Shown here: positions 1 to 7,900 of the stretch, one piece after another
Position numbering within the stretch: the stretch's first letter is position 1
Layout of the letters: each line of letters starts with the position of its first letter
Source: CAIKMD01 sp963729935
GTDB lineage: Bacteria; Pseudomonadota; Alphaproteobacteria; ATCC43930; CGMCC-115725
Assembly: GCA_963729935.1 (NCBI GenBank)
Contig: CAVSPW010000002.1
Coordinates: 1,550,001-1,614,000, forward strand
Reading direction: 5' to 3'
DNA: 64,000 nucleotides
Program-made: the position numbers and the translations under genes
The notes under the pieces: model-generated
What the model saw: the letters and a program-made list of their open reading frames with translations, nothing else
Database searches by the model: none
What the model was told of the DNA's origin: nothing

Positions 1-776
1 TGGCGGGCCTCGTCATCAAGACCGCCGGCACGGTGCGGATCTGGGGCATCGACATCGACCGCGAGGCGCGCCAGTCGCGCGCGGCGATAGGTATCGTACC
101 GCAAGAGATCACGCTCGATTTCTTTTTCACGCCGCGCGAGCTCTTGGAGATGCAAGCGGGATTCTACGGCGTTCCCAAGCGCGAGCGGCGCACCGCGGCC
201 ATTCTCGATATGGTGGCGCTCTCCAACAAGGCCGATACCTCGGCACGCGCGCTCTCGGGCGGCATGCGCCGGCGCCTCATGGTAGCGAAGGCGATGGTGC
301 ACAACCCGCCGGTGCTCGTACTCGACGAGCCCACGGCCGGTGTCGATGTCGAGCTGCGCCGCCAGCTTTGGATCATGGTCCGCGATCTTCAGGCGCGTGG
401 CGTCACCATCCTCCTGACCACGCACTATCTCGAAGAGGCCGAGGAACTCTGCGACCGCATCGCGATCATCCATCATGGCCGCCTCGTCGCCTGCGACACC
501 AAAGACGCGCTGCTGGGACGGGTCGATGACAAGAGCATGAGCCTCGCGCTGGTCGAGCCGATCGACATTTTGCCGCCGGCTCTCGCGCCGCTCGGCCTGA
601 CGCTCGCGGCGCAAGGGCGTCTCGCCTTGCGCTACACGCCGAGCCGCACGGAGTTGGCGGGTGTCTTCGCGGCGGTCGCCGCGCAGGGCCTCACCATTCG
701 CGACGTCACCAGTCAAGAGGCCGATCTCGAGGAGATTTTTCTTCAGCTCACGGGCGCGCCCGAGCCGAGGCGATGA
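1..776 (+). CDS. ABC-2 type transporter ATP-binding protein (5' truncated by window edge)
   Basis: The frame is already open at base 3, so the N-terminus with the Walker A motif lies outside the window. What remains is a typical nucleotide-binding domain: Q-loop IGIVPQE, signature LSGGMRRR, Walker B VLVLDEPTAG and H-loop TTHYLEEAEE, followed by a C-terminal extension of about 90 residues as in DrrA/CcmA/YadG-like exporters. It should energise a membrane permease encoded upstream. The stop codon overlaps the start of the next gene by ATGA, so the downstream lipoprotein hydrolase is probably in the same operon. The exported substrate cannot be deduced. Confidence 0.9.
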   Translation, partial: AGLVIKTAGTVRIWGIDIDREARQSRAAIGIVPQEITLDFFFTPRELLEMQAGFYGVPKRERRTAAILDMVALSNKADTSARALSGGMRRRLMVAKAMVHNPPVLVLDEPTAGVDVELRRQLWIMVRDLQARGVTILLTTHYLEEAEELCDRIAIIHHGRLVACDTKDALLGRVDDKSMSLALVEPIDILPPALAPLGLTLAAQGRLALRYTPSRTELAGVFAAVAAQGLTIRDVTSQEADLEEIFLQLTGAPEPRR

Positions 777-1789
777 AGCGCGCCGCCGTTCCCGCCGCGT
801 GCCTCGCGCTCGCTCTTCTGCTGGTTTCCTGCACCGCCCCCGATCCTTTCGATCCCATGACGGCAGCAACGACCACGACACCGCGTTTTTCCGCCGATGA
901 ATTCGTCGCGAGCGATGGGACAAAATTGCCGCTGCGCGGCTGGCTTCCCGAGGGGCGGATCAGGGCGGTGATCCTGGCGGTGCACGGCTTCAACGATTAT
1001 TCGCATGCCTTCGCCGGCCCGGGGAAAGAATGGGCGGAGCTCGGCATCGCGACCTTCGCCTACGACCAGCGCGGTTTCGGCGCCGCACCTTTTCCCGGCG
1101 CCTGGGCCGGCACTCATCGGCTCGACTCCGATCTCGCCGGCCTCACGCGGCTGCTCCGCGCACGATATCCGGGCGTGCCGCTCTATCTGCTCGGCGACAG
1201 TATGGGAGCCGCGGTCGTCATCACGGCCGAGGCCGGCATGGCGGGCGCGGAGCGCCCGGTGGCGGACGGCCTCATCCTGGTTGCGCCGGCGGTGTGGGGA
1301 AGGCAGACCATGAACGTGTTCTTGCGTGCCACCTTGTGGACGCTGAACCTGATTGGTCCCAATTGGACCTTTACCGGCCAAAGCCTTCATATCCTGCCCT
1401 CGGACAACATCGAGATGCTCCGCGAATTGTCGCGCGACCCGCTCGTGATCAAGGACACGCGCGTTGCGACCGTCGCCGGCTTGGTGGATTTGATGAGCGA
1501 GGCTTTCGCCGCCGCGCCGCAGATGAAACAGCGGATGCTGCTGCTTTACGGCGCCCATGACGAGATCGTGCCGCCGGCCCCCGTGCGTCAATTCATCGAA
1601 GATCTGCCGCCGGTGCCGACGGGGCAACGCATCCTCGGCTACTACGACAAGGGCTATCACATGCTGCTGCGCGATCTCGAGGGCCCCATGGTGAACCGCG
1701 ACATCGCGAGCTGGATCTTCAGGCCCGACGCGCCGCTGCCCTCGGGCGCCGATCGGCGCGGCGACGCGGTGCTCGCGCCTCAGAGCTGA
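773..1789 (+). CDS. Alpha/beta-hydrolase lipoprotein, lysophospholipase/monoacylglycerol lipase-like
   Basis: The protein (338 aa) starts with a basic stretch and hydrophobic core ending in the lipobox LVSC, with lipidated Cys20, so it should be anchored in an envelope membrane. The body is a serine hydrolase of the Hydrolase_4 (lysophospholipase/monoglyceride lipase) type: oxyanion region AVHGFNDYSHAF, nucleophile elbow GDSMG with Ser143, acid Asp263 in YGAHDEIVPP and His296 in GYHMLLRD. It is translationally coupled (ATGA) to the preceding ABC ATPase, which suggests a role near an envelope export or lipid-remodelling step. The substrate is unknown; acylglycerols or lysophospholipids are the family default. 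Confidence 0.85.
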   Translation: MKRAAVPAACLALALLLVSCTAPDPFDPMTAATTTTPRFSADEFVASDGTKLPLRGWLPEGRIRAVILAVHGFNDYSHAFAGPGKEWAELGIATFAYDQRGFGAAPFPGAWAGTHRLDSDLAGLTRLLRARYPGVPLYLLGDSMGAAVVITAEAGMAGAERPVADGLILVAPAVWGRQTMNVFLRATLWTLNLIGPNWTFTGQSLHILPSDNIEMLRELSRDPLVIKDTRVATVAGLVDLMSEAFAAAPQMKQRMLLLYGAHDEIVPPAPVRQFIEDLPPVPTGQRILGYYDKGYHMLLRDLEGPMVNRDIASWIFRPDAPLPSGADRRGDAVLAPQS

Positions 1790-1898
1790 ACCTTGCCCAC
1801 TATGGGCTTGCGGGCTTCGGCGCGCTTGCGCGAATTTTCTTTACGCCCTGCCGCGCGGATGTTTTCTTGCTTGGGCAAGAATAAAAGGAGGAGGCATC

Positions 1899-2933
1899 GT
1901 GACGACGCTGCTGCCGACGACGCTGGTGGGAAGCTACCCGCAGCCCGAATGGCTGATCGATCGCAAGCGGCTTAGCGCGGTCGCGCCGCCGCGCGTGCGA
2001 TTTCGCGATTTGTGGCGCGTCGCGCCCGAATTCCTCGAAGAGGCGCAGGACGACGCCACGCTCTTGGCGATCCGCGATCAGGAACGCGCCGGCATCGACA
2101 TCGTGACCGACGGCGAGATGCGCCGCGAAAGCTATTCCAATCGCTTCGCCACCGCGCTCGAAGGGGTCGATATCGACAATCCCGGACAAGCGCCGACGCG
2201 CACGCCGGGCCGGACCCAGCCGGTCCCGCGCGTGGTCGGCCCCGTCCGGCGCAAGCACGCGGTCGAGGCGCGCGACGTGCGCTTCTTGCGTGCCAACACG
2301 GAGCGCGTGATCAAGATCACGGTGCCCGGGCCTTTCACCATGTCGATGCAGACCCAAGACGATTATTACAAGGACGAAGCCGCGCTCGCGCTGGATTACG
2401 CCGCCGCCGTGAACGACGAGATCCGCGACCTCTTCGCCGCGGGCGCCGATATCGTCCAGATCGACGAGCCCTATATGCAGGCGCGTCCCGACAAGGCGGC
2501 CGAATTCGGCGTGAAGGCGCTCAACCGCGCGCTCCAAGGCGTCAGCGGCGAGACCGTCGTGCATCTCTGCTTCGGCTACGCCGCTTTCGTCAAGCAACGC
2601 CCCTCGGGCTATTCCTTCCTGCCCGAGCTCGAGCAATCGGCGGCCCGGCAGATTTCGATCGAGACCGCGCAATCGCATCTCGATTGCGCGGTGCTTGAGC
2701 GCCTGCCAAGCAAGCGCATCATGCTGGGCGTGATCGATCTTGCCGACACGGCCGTAGAGACGCCCGCCATCGTGGCCGATCGCATCCGGCGCGCGCTGCC
2801 CCATGTCGCGGCGGAGCAGCTCGTCATTGCGCCCGATTGCGGCATGAAATATCTGCCGCGCGACATCGCCTTCGGCAAGCTCAGCGCGATGGTCGAGGGA
2901 ACGCGAATCGTCCGGCGCGAGATCGGCGCGTGA
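1899..2933 (+). CDS. Cobalamin-independent methionine synthase-like (MetE C-terminal family) protein
   Basis: The protein (344 aa) corresponds only to the C-terminal catalytic barrel of MetE, as in the archaeal-type and 'methionine synthase II' family. It opens with TTLVGSYPQPEW and has VQIDEPYMQ in the substrate pocket. Probable zinc ligands are visible as HLC in VVHLCFGY and the Cys of APDCGMKYL. The start is GTG at 1899, chosen because a strong AAGGAGGAGG Shine-Dalgarno lies just upstream. Without the N-terminal folate-binding half, the methyl donor may not be methyl-tetrahydropteroyl-triglutamate. It stands alone between a hydrolase and convergent genes, so context does not identify the acceptor. 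Confidence 0.85.
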   Translation: MTTLLPTTLVGSYPQPEWLIDRKRLSAVAPPRVRFRDLWRVAPEFLEEAQDDATLLAIRDQERAGIDIVTDGEMRRESYSNRFATALEGVDIDNPGQAPTRTPGRTQPVPRVVGPVRRKHAVEARDVRFLRANTERVIKITVPGPFTMSMQTQDDYYKDEAALALDYAAAVNDEIRDLFAAGADIVQIDEPYMQARPDKAAEFGVKALNRALQGVSGETVVHLCFGYAAFVKQRPSGYSFLPELEQSAARQISIETAQSHLDCAVLERLPSKRIMLGVIDLADTAVETPAIVADRIRRALPHVAAEQLVIAPDCGMKYLPRDIAFGKLSAMVEGTRIVRREIGA

Positions 2934-2958
2934 AAGCCCGTGTCCGCAGCCGCGCCCC

Positions 2959-3429
2959 TCAGGTGATGCGATAGAGATAGTCGCGGCTGTCGCGCGTCGC
3001 CTCGGCGGAGGCTATCGCCTCCCATCCGGGCAGCTCGAGCGGCGCTTCGGAGACCACCACGGCACCAGGACGCAGCATGGGTGCCGCAAGCGGCGCGAGT
3101 TCGGCCGCCATGCGCGGCGAGAGGACGTTGAGATGGGCGAGGGCCGCTTCGCGGGCACAGCGTTCCCAGGCTTGCGGCAAGGTTTCGCGCGGATCGCCGA
3201 TGACGCGCTGCGCTGCCGCGGGCGGCGCGTCGGGCGGCGCGCCGATCTGACGATCGAAGACGATGATTTCGCGCCGCCGCATGATCTCGCGTAAATGATC
3301 ATAGGCCGTGCCGTCGCCCCATCCGATTTGCAGCGCCGGCCCTGGAAGCTGGGTCACCATCGCCGCCGCGCGTTCGAGGCTGGCGCGTTGCGACATCAGG
3401 CGCCGGATCAGGTTATCGAGCGCGCTCAC
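2959..3429 (-). CDS. Small class I SAM-dependent methyltransferase (Methyltransf_17-like)
   Basis: The protein has 156 aa, about the minimum for a SAM fold. The SAM-binding loop is visible as ALQIGWGDGTAYDHL, followed by an acidic strand end at VFD. The compact length and this glycine loop resemble the stand-alone PF12692 family; that is a family-level impression only. It starts at GTG 3429, one base after the stop codon of the upstream response regulator gene, so the two are co-transcribed. The substrate is unknown. Confidence 0.7.
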   Translation of the reverse strand: MSALDNLIRRLMSQRASLERAAAMVTQLPGPALQIGWGDGTAYDHLREIMRRREIIVFDRQIGAPPDAPPAAAQRVIGDPRETLPQAWERCAREAALAHLNVLSPRMAAELAPLAAPMLRPGAVVVSEAPLELPGWEAIASAEATRDSRDYLYRIT

Positions 3430-3430
3430 C

Positions 3431-4120
3431 TCAGGGCACCAGCCGGTAGCCGCCGGGCTCGGTCACCAGAATTTCGGCGTTGCCTGGATCCCGCTCGATT
3501 TTTTGCCGCAGCCGATACACATGCGTCTCGAGCGTGTGGGTCGTGACGCCCGAATTATAGCCCCAGACTTCGTTCAAGAGCACGTCGCGGCCGATGGTCT
3601 TGTCGCCGGCGCGGTAAAGATATTTGAGGATCGCGGTCTCCTTTTCGGTCAAGCGGACTTTCTTGTGCTTGGCCTCGTCCGTAAGGATTTTGGCGCTCGG
3701 GCGGAAGGTGTAAGGCCCGATGGTGAAGACCGCGTCTTCGGAAAGCTCGTGCTGCCGCAGCTGGGCGCGCAGCCGCGCCAGTAGGACGTTCAGGCGGAAC
3801 GGCTTGGTGATGTAATCATTAGCGCCGCTGTCGAGGCCGAGGATCATGTCAGCCTCGCCATCGGCGCCGGTGAGCATCAGAATCGGCGCGCGCACTCCCG
3901 CGCGCCGCATCACGCGGCAAAGCTCGCGACCATCGATATCGGGCAAGCCCACATCGAGCAGGATCGCATCGAAATACTGCGCCTTCGCCATCTCGAGCGC
4001 CTCGCTGCCATTGGCGGCTTCGGCGGCTGCGAATTCTTCGTGAAGCTGGAGCTGCTCGGCGAGAGAGCGGCGCAGCGCGGCGTCATCATCGACGATCAGG
4101 ATCTTGTGACCTGCGGACAT
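3431..4120 (-). CDS. OmpR/PhoB-family response regulator (orphan)
   Basis: The protein has 229 aa. The N-terminal receiver domain (about 1-120) has the acidic pocket DDD at 11-13, phospho-acceptor Asp56 in ILLDVGLPDIDG and the conserved Lys of YITKPF. A winged-helix DNA-binding domain follows (about 130-229), with the wing sequence TEPGGYRLVP. No histidine kinase gene is adjacent, so it is an orphan or is phosphorylated in trans. The small methyltransferase gene follows with essentially no gap and is an obvious co-expressed partner. The regulon is unknown. Confidence 0.92.
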   Translation of the reverse strand: MSAGHKILIVDDDAALRRSLAEQLQLHEEFAAAEAANGSEALEMAKAQYFDAILLDVGLPDIDGRELCRVMRRAGVRAPILMLTGADGEADMILGLDSGANDYITKPFRLNVLLARLRAQLRQHELSEDAVFTIGPYTFRPSAKILTDEAKHKKVRLTEKETAILKYLYRAGDKTIGRDVLLNEVWGYNSGVTTHTLETHVYRLRQKIERDPGNAEILVTEPGGYRLVP

Positions 4121-4224
4121 TTGCTTTCCTGCTCGAACTCCCAGTCTACCAGCTTATAGGCCGACAGCCGCGACCCTCTCCCCTTTTGTCCGGCGCATGC
4201 TCGCCTGCGACGCGAAACCGCCCG

Positions 4225-4509
4225 CTAAAGCTGCACCTCGACACCCTTCCAGAAAGCAACATAATCCTTGATCTGCGCGGCGGCCGGTTTCGGATCGGGA
4301 TAATACCAAGCCGCATCCTTGTTCTCGGCGCCATCGACCGCGACCACGTAATAATGCGCCGTGCCTTTCCAATGGCACAGGGTCGAGGTCGCGCTTTCTT
4401 TGAAATAGCGACGGTCGATCGATTCGGGCGGAAAATAGACGTTGCCCTCGACCATCTCGAATTGCGGGCTCTCGGCCAGAACCTTGCCGCGCCAAATTGC
4501 TTTTGCCAT
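4225..4509 (-). CDS. DUF427 domain protein
   Basis: This 94-aa protein matches the whole length of a DUF427 domain: the start MAKAIWRGKVLAES, then YFPPESI, a TLCHWKG core and a WYYPDP strand near residues 68-73. DUF427 proteins are small soluble beta-rich proteins of unproven function. The gene lies 18 bp downstream of the methyltransferase that ends the pterin-like cluster, on the same strand, so it could be the last cistron of that operon. DUF427 genes are also common elsewhere, so membership is uncertain. Confidence 0.85.
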   Translation of the reverse strand: MAKAIWRGKVLAESPQFEMVEGNVYFPPESIDRRYFKESATSTLCHWKGTAHYYVVAVDGAENKDAAWYYPDPKPAAAQIKDYVAFWKGVEVQL

Positions 4510-4527
4510 CCCATCTGCTCCTTGATC

Positions 4528-5421
4528 TTACGCCGCGATGTTGGCGGTTCCACCGGGCAAAGCCAACAGATCGCGATGCCCGATGGTGACCCTGAGCTTA
4601 CCATTTTTGAGCTGATTGCGCCGCTGCTTCTCCCATTCCGCGATCGCGGCGCCATTCCCGGTTTGGGCGGCGCATGCGGCCCGGGCTTCGCCGGTGATCA
4701 GTTCGGCAAGCAGCGCCCCGTCCCTGGCATCAAGCCGCCAATCGCTTACCGCCTCGGAAACCGCGAAGGCTTGGCCAGCGAAAGCTTGGGCAAGGGCCTG
4801 CGACGCGCTGCCGCCCAAGGCCGGGCCAAATCCCTTGTCGCCCTCTTGGTGACGCCGGAAGCCGGCCGCGGCGACCCGATCCTCGGCGAGCGCCGGATCC
4901 CATTCGCGCCTGCCGTCGACCGTGAGCACGGCGAGGAGCGGCATGGAGCGGCGCGCGAGAAGCCGGGCAAAGGCCTCGATCCAGGGGGCCGACACGAGAT
5001 CGAAAAGTGCCGCGGCAGTCACGCCGTCGGCATCGAACGGGTCGAGCGCGGAAAGGCCTCGCGCGAGATCGAGCGCATGGCTCGCCACCCGCCAGGCGGC
5101 GGAGCCAGCCGTGATCGTCACGCGCCCGCCCCCGGCCATGATGGGATAGCCTTGGCGGCGTGCCCAGAGGATCATCTCCTCGGCCTGAGCGGCGATGAGA
5201 TCGCGGTCGCGATCGATCAACAACCAGTCTTGATCGCCGCCGATGCGCGGCATCAACGCGCGGCAATTGGCGCCCGTTCCCGCGCCGAGATCGACGAGCC
5301 GCACGGGGCGGCCGGGCGCGCGCCGCAAGGACGCGGCAAAGCGCCGTGCCAAGCCGGGATCGCGCGCGGCAAGATCGGCGCTCTCGCGCAGCCTCAACCA
5401 GTCGCGCGAGAACCCGCTCAT
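4528..5421 (-). CDS. Class I SAM-dependent methyltransferase of the pterin-like cluster
   Basis: The protein has 297 aa from the ATG at 5421. That ATG overlaps the stop of the glycosyltransferase gene as ATGA, which fixes the start. The SAM-binding motif I is LVDLGAGTGANCRAL, and the acidic end of strand 2 is WLLIDRDRDL. The C-terminal half is Ala/Arg rich and not recognisable as a known substrate domain. Because of the tight coupling to the GT4 gene, its substrate is probably the same molecule that is glycosylated, but this is inference. Confidence 0.82.
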   Translation of the reverse strand: MSGFSRDWLRLRESADLAARDPGLARRFAASLRRAPGRPVRLVDLGAGTGANCRALMPRIGGDQDWLLIDRDRDLIAAQAEEMILWARRQGYPIMAGGGRVTITAGSAAWRVASHALDLARGLSALDPFDADGVTAAALFDLVSAPWIEAFARLLARRSMPLLAVLTVDGRREWDPALAEDRVAAAGFRRHQEGDKGFGPALGGSASQALAQAFAGQAFAVSEAVSDWRLDARDGALLAELITGEARAACAAQTGNGAAIAEWEKQRRNQLKNGKLRVTIGHRDLLALPGGTANIAA

Positions 5422-6458
5422 GCCAGAAAGCGCTCGATCTTGTTTTGCCAGCGCAGGACAGCCTGGTCCCAATCCGGCAGCGCCGCGCCTGCCATGGCGG
5501 CGCCGCGCGCGAAGCGCGCCAGCGCATCGCGTTGCTCGAGGAGCCGTGCGAGCGCCGTCGCAAGCGCCGCCTCATCGCCGGGTTCGACGAGGATCCCGGC
5601 GCTATCGGGGACGGTCTCAGGGATCGCGCCGGCCCGGGTCGCGACGATCGGCAAGCCGTGCGCCATGGCCTCGGCCAGGGCCATGCCATAGCCCTCATGG
5701 AACGACGGCAGCACGAAGAGATCGGCCGCATCGTAAGCCGCGCCCAGGCTTTCGGGCGCCATTTCGTCGACCAGCGTGACCTGCCCTTGCAGCCCGCGCG
5801 CGGCAATGGCGCGGCGCAGCACCTCGGCATGGGCCGGATCGCGCGCCATGCTGCCGATGCATTGAAGTTCCCAATCCTCGCGCCGCAATCGTGCCAAGGC
5901 CTCGATCAGCACGAGATGGCCCTTGCGCGGGATCACCGTCGCGACCGTGAGCAGGCGCAACCGCCCGGCCCGGTTTTCATGCAGCTGCGATCCCGCCGGC
6001 TTCGCGGTGCCGGGCGGCGCGACGGCAATCCGCGCCGGATCGACGCCACAGGCCACGACGGCTTGCGCGGTTGCGCGGCTCGGGCAGATCACGCCGCGAA
6101 AACGCGGCAGCAATCGTGTCTCGATCGATTGGAACCGCGCCCGTTCGCTTGCGCTCAACCCGCTCTCGGCGGCGAGCGGATGATGGACCCAGGCGATGAG
6201 GCGCAATCGCGCCGTCTCTCGTGGCAGACAATCCTCGAAACCGGCCAGCGCGAGCCCGTCGATAACGACATTCGCGCTTGCATCACATCGCGCGAGCGCC
6301 ATCGCGGATTCCCTGCGCGCGCGACCGTCGGCATCCGGAAATTGACCCGCAAGCTCGACGATGTCGACCATCTCGCCGCGCTGCGCGAGCTCGTCGACGA
6401 CATGCCGAGCGAAGAGGTAGCCGCCGGTGAGCTGATCGATCGAACCCGGGACCAGCAG
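5418..6458 (-). CDS. Glycosyltransferase family 4 (GT-B fold), probable non-ATG start
   Basis: The C-terminal half has the GT4 nucleotide-sugar site: PSFHEGYGMALAEAMAHG with the E-x7-E pair, preceded by VPRKGH-type sequence at VIPRKGHLVL. The first ATG in frame is at 6371, but the reading frame upstream encodes LVPGSIDQLTGGYLFARH, which looks like a genuine GT4 N-terminal strand and glycine loop. No ATG, GTG or TTG exists there before the in-frame stop at 6468-6470, so a CTG at 6458 or 6455 is the likely start, giving about 346 aa. Translation may be coupled to the upstream T-fold gene, which ends at 6468. Acceptor and sugar donor are unknown. Confidence 0.8.
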   Translation of the reverse strand: MLVPGSIDQLTGGYLFARHVVDELAQRGEMVDIVELAGQFPDADGRARRESAMALARCDASANVVIDGLALAGFEDCLPRETARLRLIAWVHHPLAAESGLSASERARFQSIETRLLPRFRGVICPSRATAQAVVACGVDPARIAVAPPGTAKPAGSQLHENRAGRLRLLTVATVIPRKGHLVLIEALARLRREDWELQCIGSMARDPAHAEVLRRAIAARGLQGQVTLVDEMAPESLGAAYDAADLFVLPSFHEGYGMALAEAMAHGLPIVATRAGAIPETVPDSAGILVEPGDEAALATALARLLEQRDALARFARGAAMAGAALPDWDQAVLRWQNKIERFLA

Positions 6459-6467
6459 CGCGAGTTC

Positions 6468-6872
6468 TCACCCGAGCGGTCCCTCGAAGGCCGCCCAGGC
6501 GACCGGCGATTCGCGCAACACCACGCGCAGCGAGGCGAGCGCGCCCCCCGTTCCGGCCCCGAGCGCGCCGGCGGCGATCCGCGTCTTCAGACGGCGATAG
6601 ATCTCGCCTGCGAGAAACTCGGTGGTGGTGTTGCGGCCCTTGAAACCGGCGAGGTCGTCGAGATTGCGGAAATTGAGCTCGCTCAGAACCGCCTTGAGGG
6701 TCTCCAATGCCTGGCCGATATCGCAGACAAGGCCATCGGCATCGAGCTCCTTGCGGCGCATCTCGACCTCGACCGCATAGGTCGCTCCATGAAGACGTTG
6801 CGCCGGACCGAAAATTTCGCCGACGAAACTGTGGGCGATCATCACGTGATCGCTGACCGCAACGCTATACAT
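6468..6872 (-). CDS. 6-pyruvoyl-tetrahydropterin synthase/QueD-like protein with altered active site
   Basis: A T-fold protein of 134 aa from ATG 6872, chosen for the GAGGG Shine-Dalgarno six bases upstream; a TTG at 6929 would add 19 residues. It keeps the first metal His (IAHSF), the frame of the second (RLHGATY) and the pterin-anchoring Glu (VVLRES). Compared with E. coli QueD, the Cys before the LHGH motif is Ala, the second His of LHGH is Ala, and the DHHYLND catalytic His segment reads NFRNLDD. Normal PTPS/QueD chemistry is therefore unlikely. It may bind a pterin or pyrimidine and do something else. It lies between the dehydrogenase and glycosyltransferase genes in one operon. Confidence 0.85.
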   Translation of the reverse strand: MYSVAVSDHVMIAHSFVGEIFGPAQRLHGATYAVEVEMRRKELDADGLVCDIGQALETLKAVLSELNFRNLDDLAGFKGRNTTTEFLAGEIYRRLKTRIAAGALGAGTGGALASLRVVLRESPVAWAAFEGPLG

Positions 6873-6925
6873 CCCGAACCCTCGGCTCTGTTCCGCCCAC
6901 TGGCGCTCGACCGGTGCAGCCGGCG

Positions 6926-7900
6926 TCAAGAATAGCGGACGAGATGGCAGAGCGCGCCATCCGGCTGCGCGGCAAGACGCGCCATCGCCTCCGGCAATTC
7001 ATCGAGCCGGCCCTCTCCGGTGATCAGCCTGTCATAGACCGGGTCCGCCAGCAGCTCCAAGGCGAGGGCCAGCCGGTCGTGGCGGCTGCGGCGCGCGCGG
7101 CGCGCCGTGGCCACCTCGCCCACTTGCGAGGATTGAAGACGGATGCGACGGCTGTGGAAAGCCTCGCCCAGGGGCGCGGCGACCGGCTTGTCGCCGTACC
7201 AGGAGCATTCGATCACGGTCGCTTCGAAACCCGCGAGCCGCAAGGCGGTGGTGAGGCCGGCCTCGCTTCCGCTCGCGTGGATGACGAGATCGCATTCGCC
7301 GGCCGCGTCGGCGGGCGCGGCGAAACGGCAGCCGAGCGCCGCGGCAAGTGCGGCCCGGCCTGGATCGACATCGATGAGTTCGACGCGCGCCGCCGGCAGC
7401 TTCGCGGCCAGAGACGCGGTCAGGCAGCCGACCGTACCCGCGCCGACGATGGCGATCCGGTCGCCGAGGCGGGGTCCCGCATCCCACATCGCATTGACCG
7501 CCGTCTCCATATTGGCGCCGAGCACGGCGCGGTGATCTGGCACCGCATCGGGGACAGGGACGACGCTCGCCTCGGGCACGACATAATTATCCTGGTGCGG
7601 ATAGAGGCAGAAGACGCGCCGGCCGAGCAAAGCCGCGGCGCCCTCCTCGACCACGCCGACAGACGCGTAGCCATATTTGACCGGCGCCGGGAAATCGCCT
7701 TCCTGGAAAGGGCAACGCATCGTCTGGTACTGGCTCGGCGGCACGCGGCCTTGGAAGACGACGCTTTCGGTGCCGCGGCTGACGCCGCTCGCAAGCGCTC
7801 GGACGAGGACGTCGCCGCCGTTTGGGGCTGGCGTCAGGCTGGCGCGGATTTCGCCGCGGCCGGGCGCGGCGACCCAGAACGCGCGGGTTTCAACCTTCAT
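6926..7900 (-). CDS. MDR-family (zinc-type) alcohol dehydrogenase, BchC-like, lacking usual zinc motifs
   Basis: The protein has 324 aa from ATG 7900, which lies inside the last codons of the RibD-like gene (11-bp overlap). The Rossmann motif is VGAGTVGCL with ELIDVD at the end of strand 2, so it probably uses NAD(P)H. The N-terminal lobe has SGVSRGTES where most zinc dehydrogenases carry a catalytic Cys, KYGYASVG instead of a GHE motif, and no four-Cys structural zinc lobe. This pattern recalls BchC-type dehydrogenases. Operon position between the reductase and the T-fold protein suggests oxidation or reduction of a side-chain alcohol of the pathway intermediate. Confidence 0.8.
   Translation of the reverse strand: MKVETRAFWVAAPGRGEIRASLTPAPNGGDVLVRALASGVSRGTESVVFQGRVPPSQYQTMRCPFQEGDFPAPVKYGYASVGVVEEGAAALLGRRVFCLYPHQDNYVVPEASVVPVPDAVPDHRAVLGANMETAVNAMWDAGPRLGDRIAIVGAGTVGCLTASLAAKLPAARVELIDVDPGRAALAAALGCRFAAPADAAGECDLVIHASGSEAGLTTALRLAGFEATVIECSWYGDKPVAAPLGEAFHSRRIRLQSSQVGEVATARRARRSRHDRLALALELLADPVYDRLITGEGRLDELPEAMARLAAQPDGALCHLVRYS

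Noticed and set aside
1790..1898. Small open frame and possible B12 or SAM riboswitch before the MetE-C-like gene
   Set aside because: The gap is short, has no conserved riboswitch box or multi-stem structure, and only a strong Shine-Dalgarno is evident.
6471..6935. Plus-strand open frame spanning the GT4/T-fold region
   Set aside because: Composition is Arg/Ala shadow-like and the minus strand has clear T-fold and GT4 motifs.
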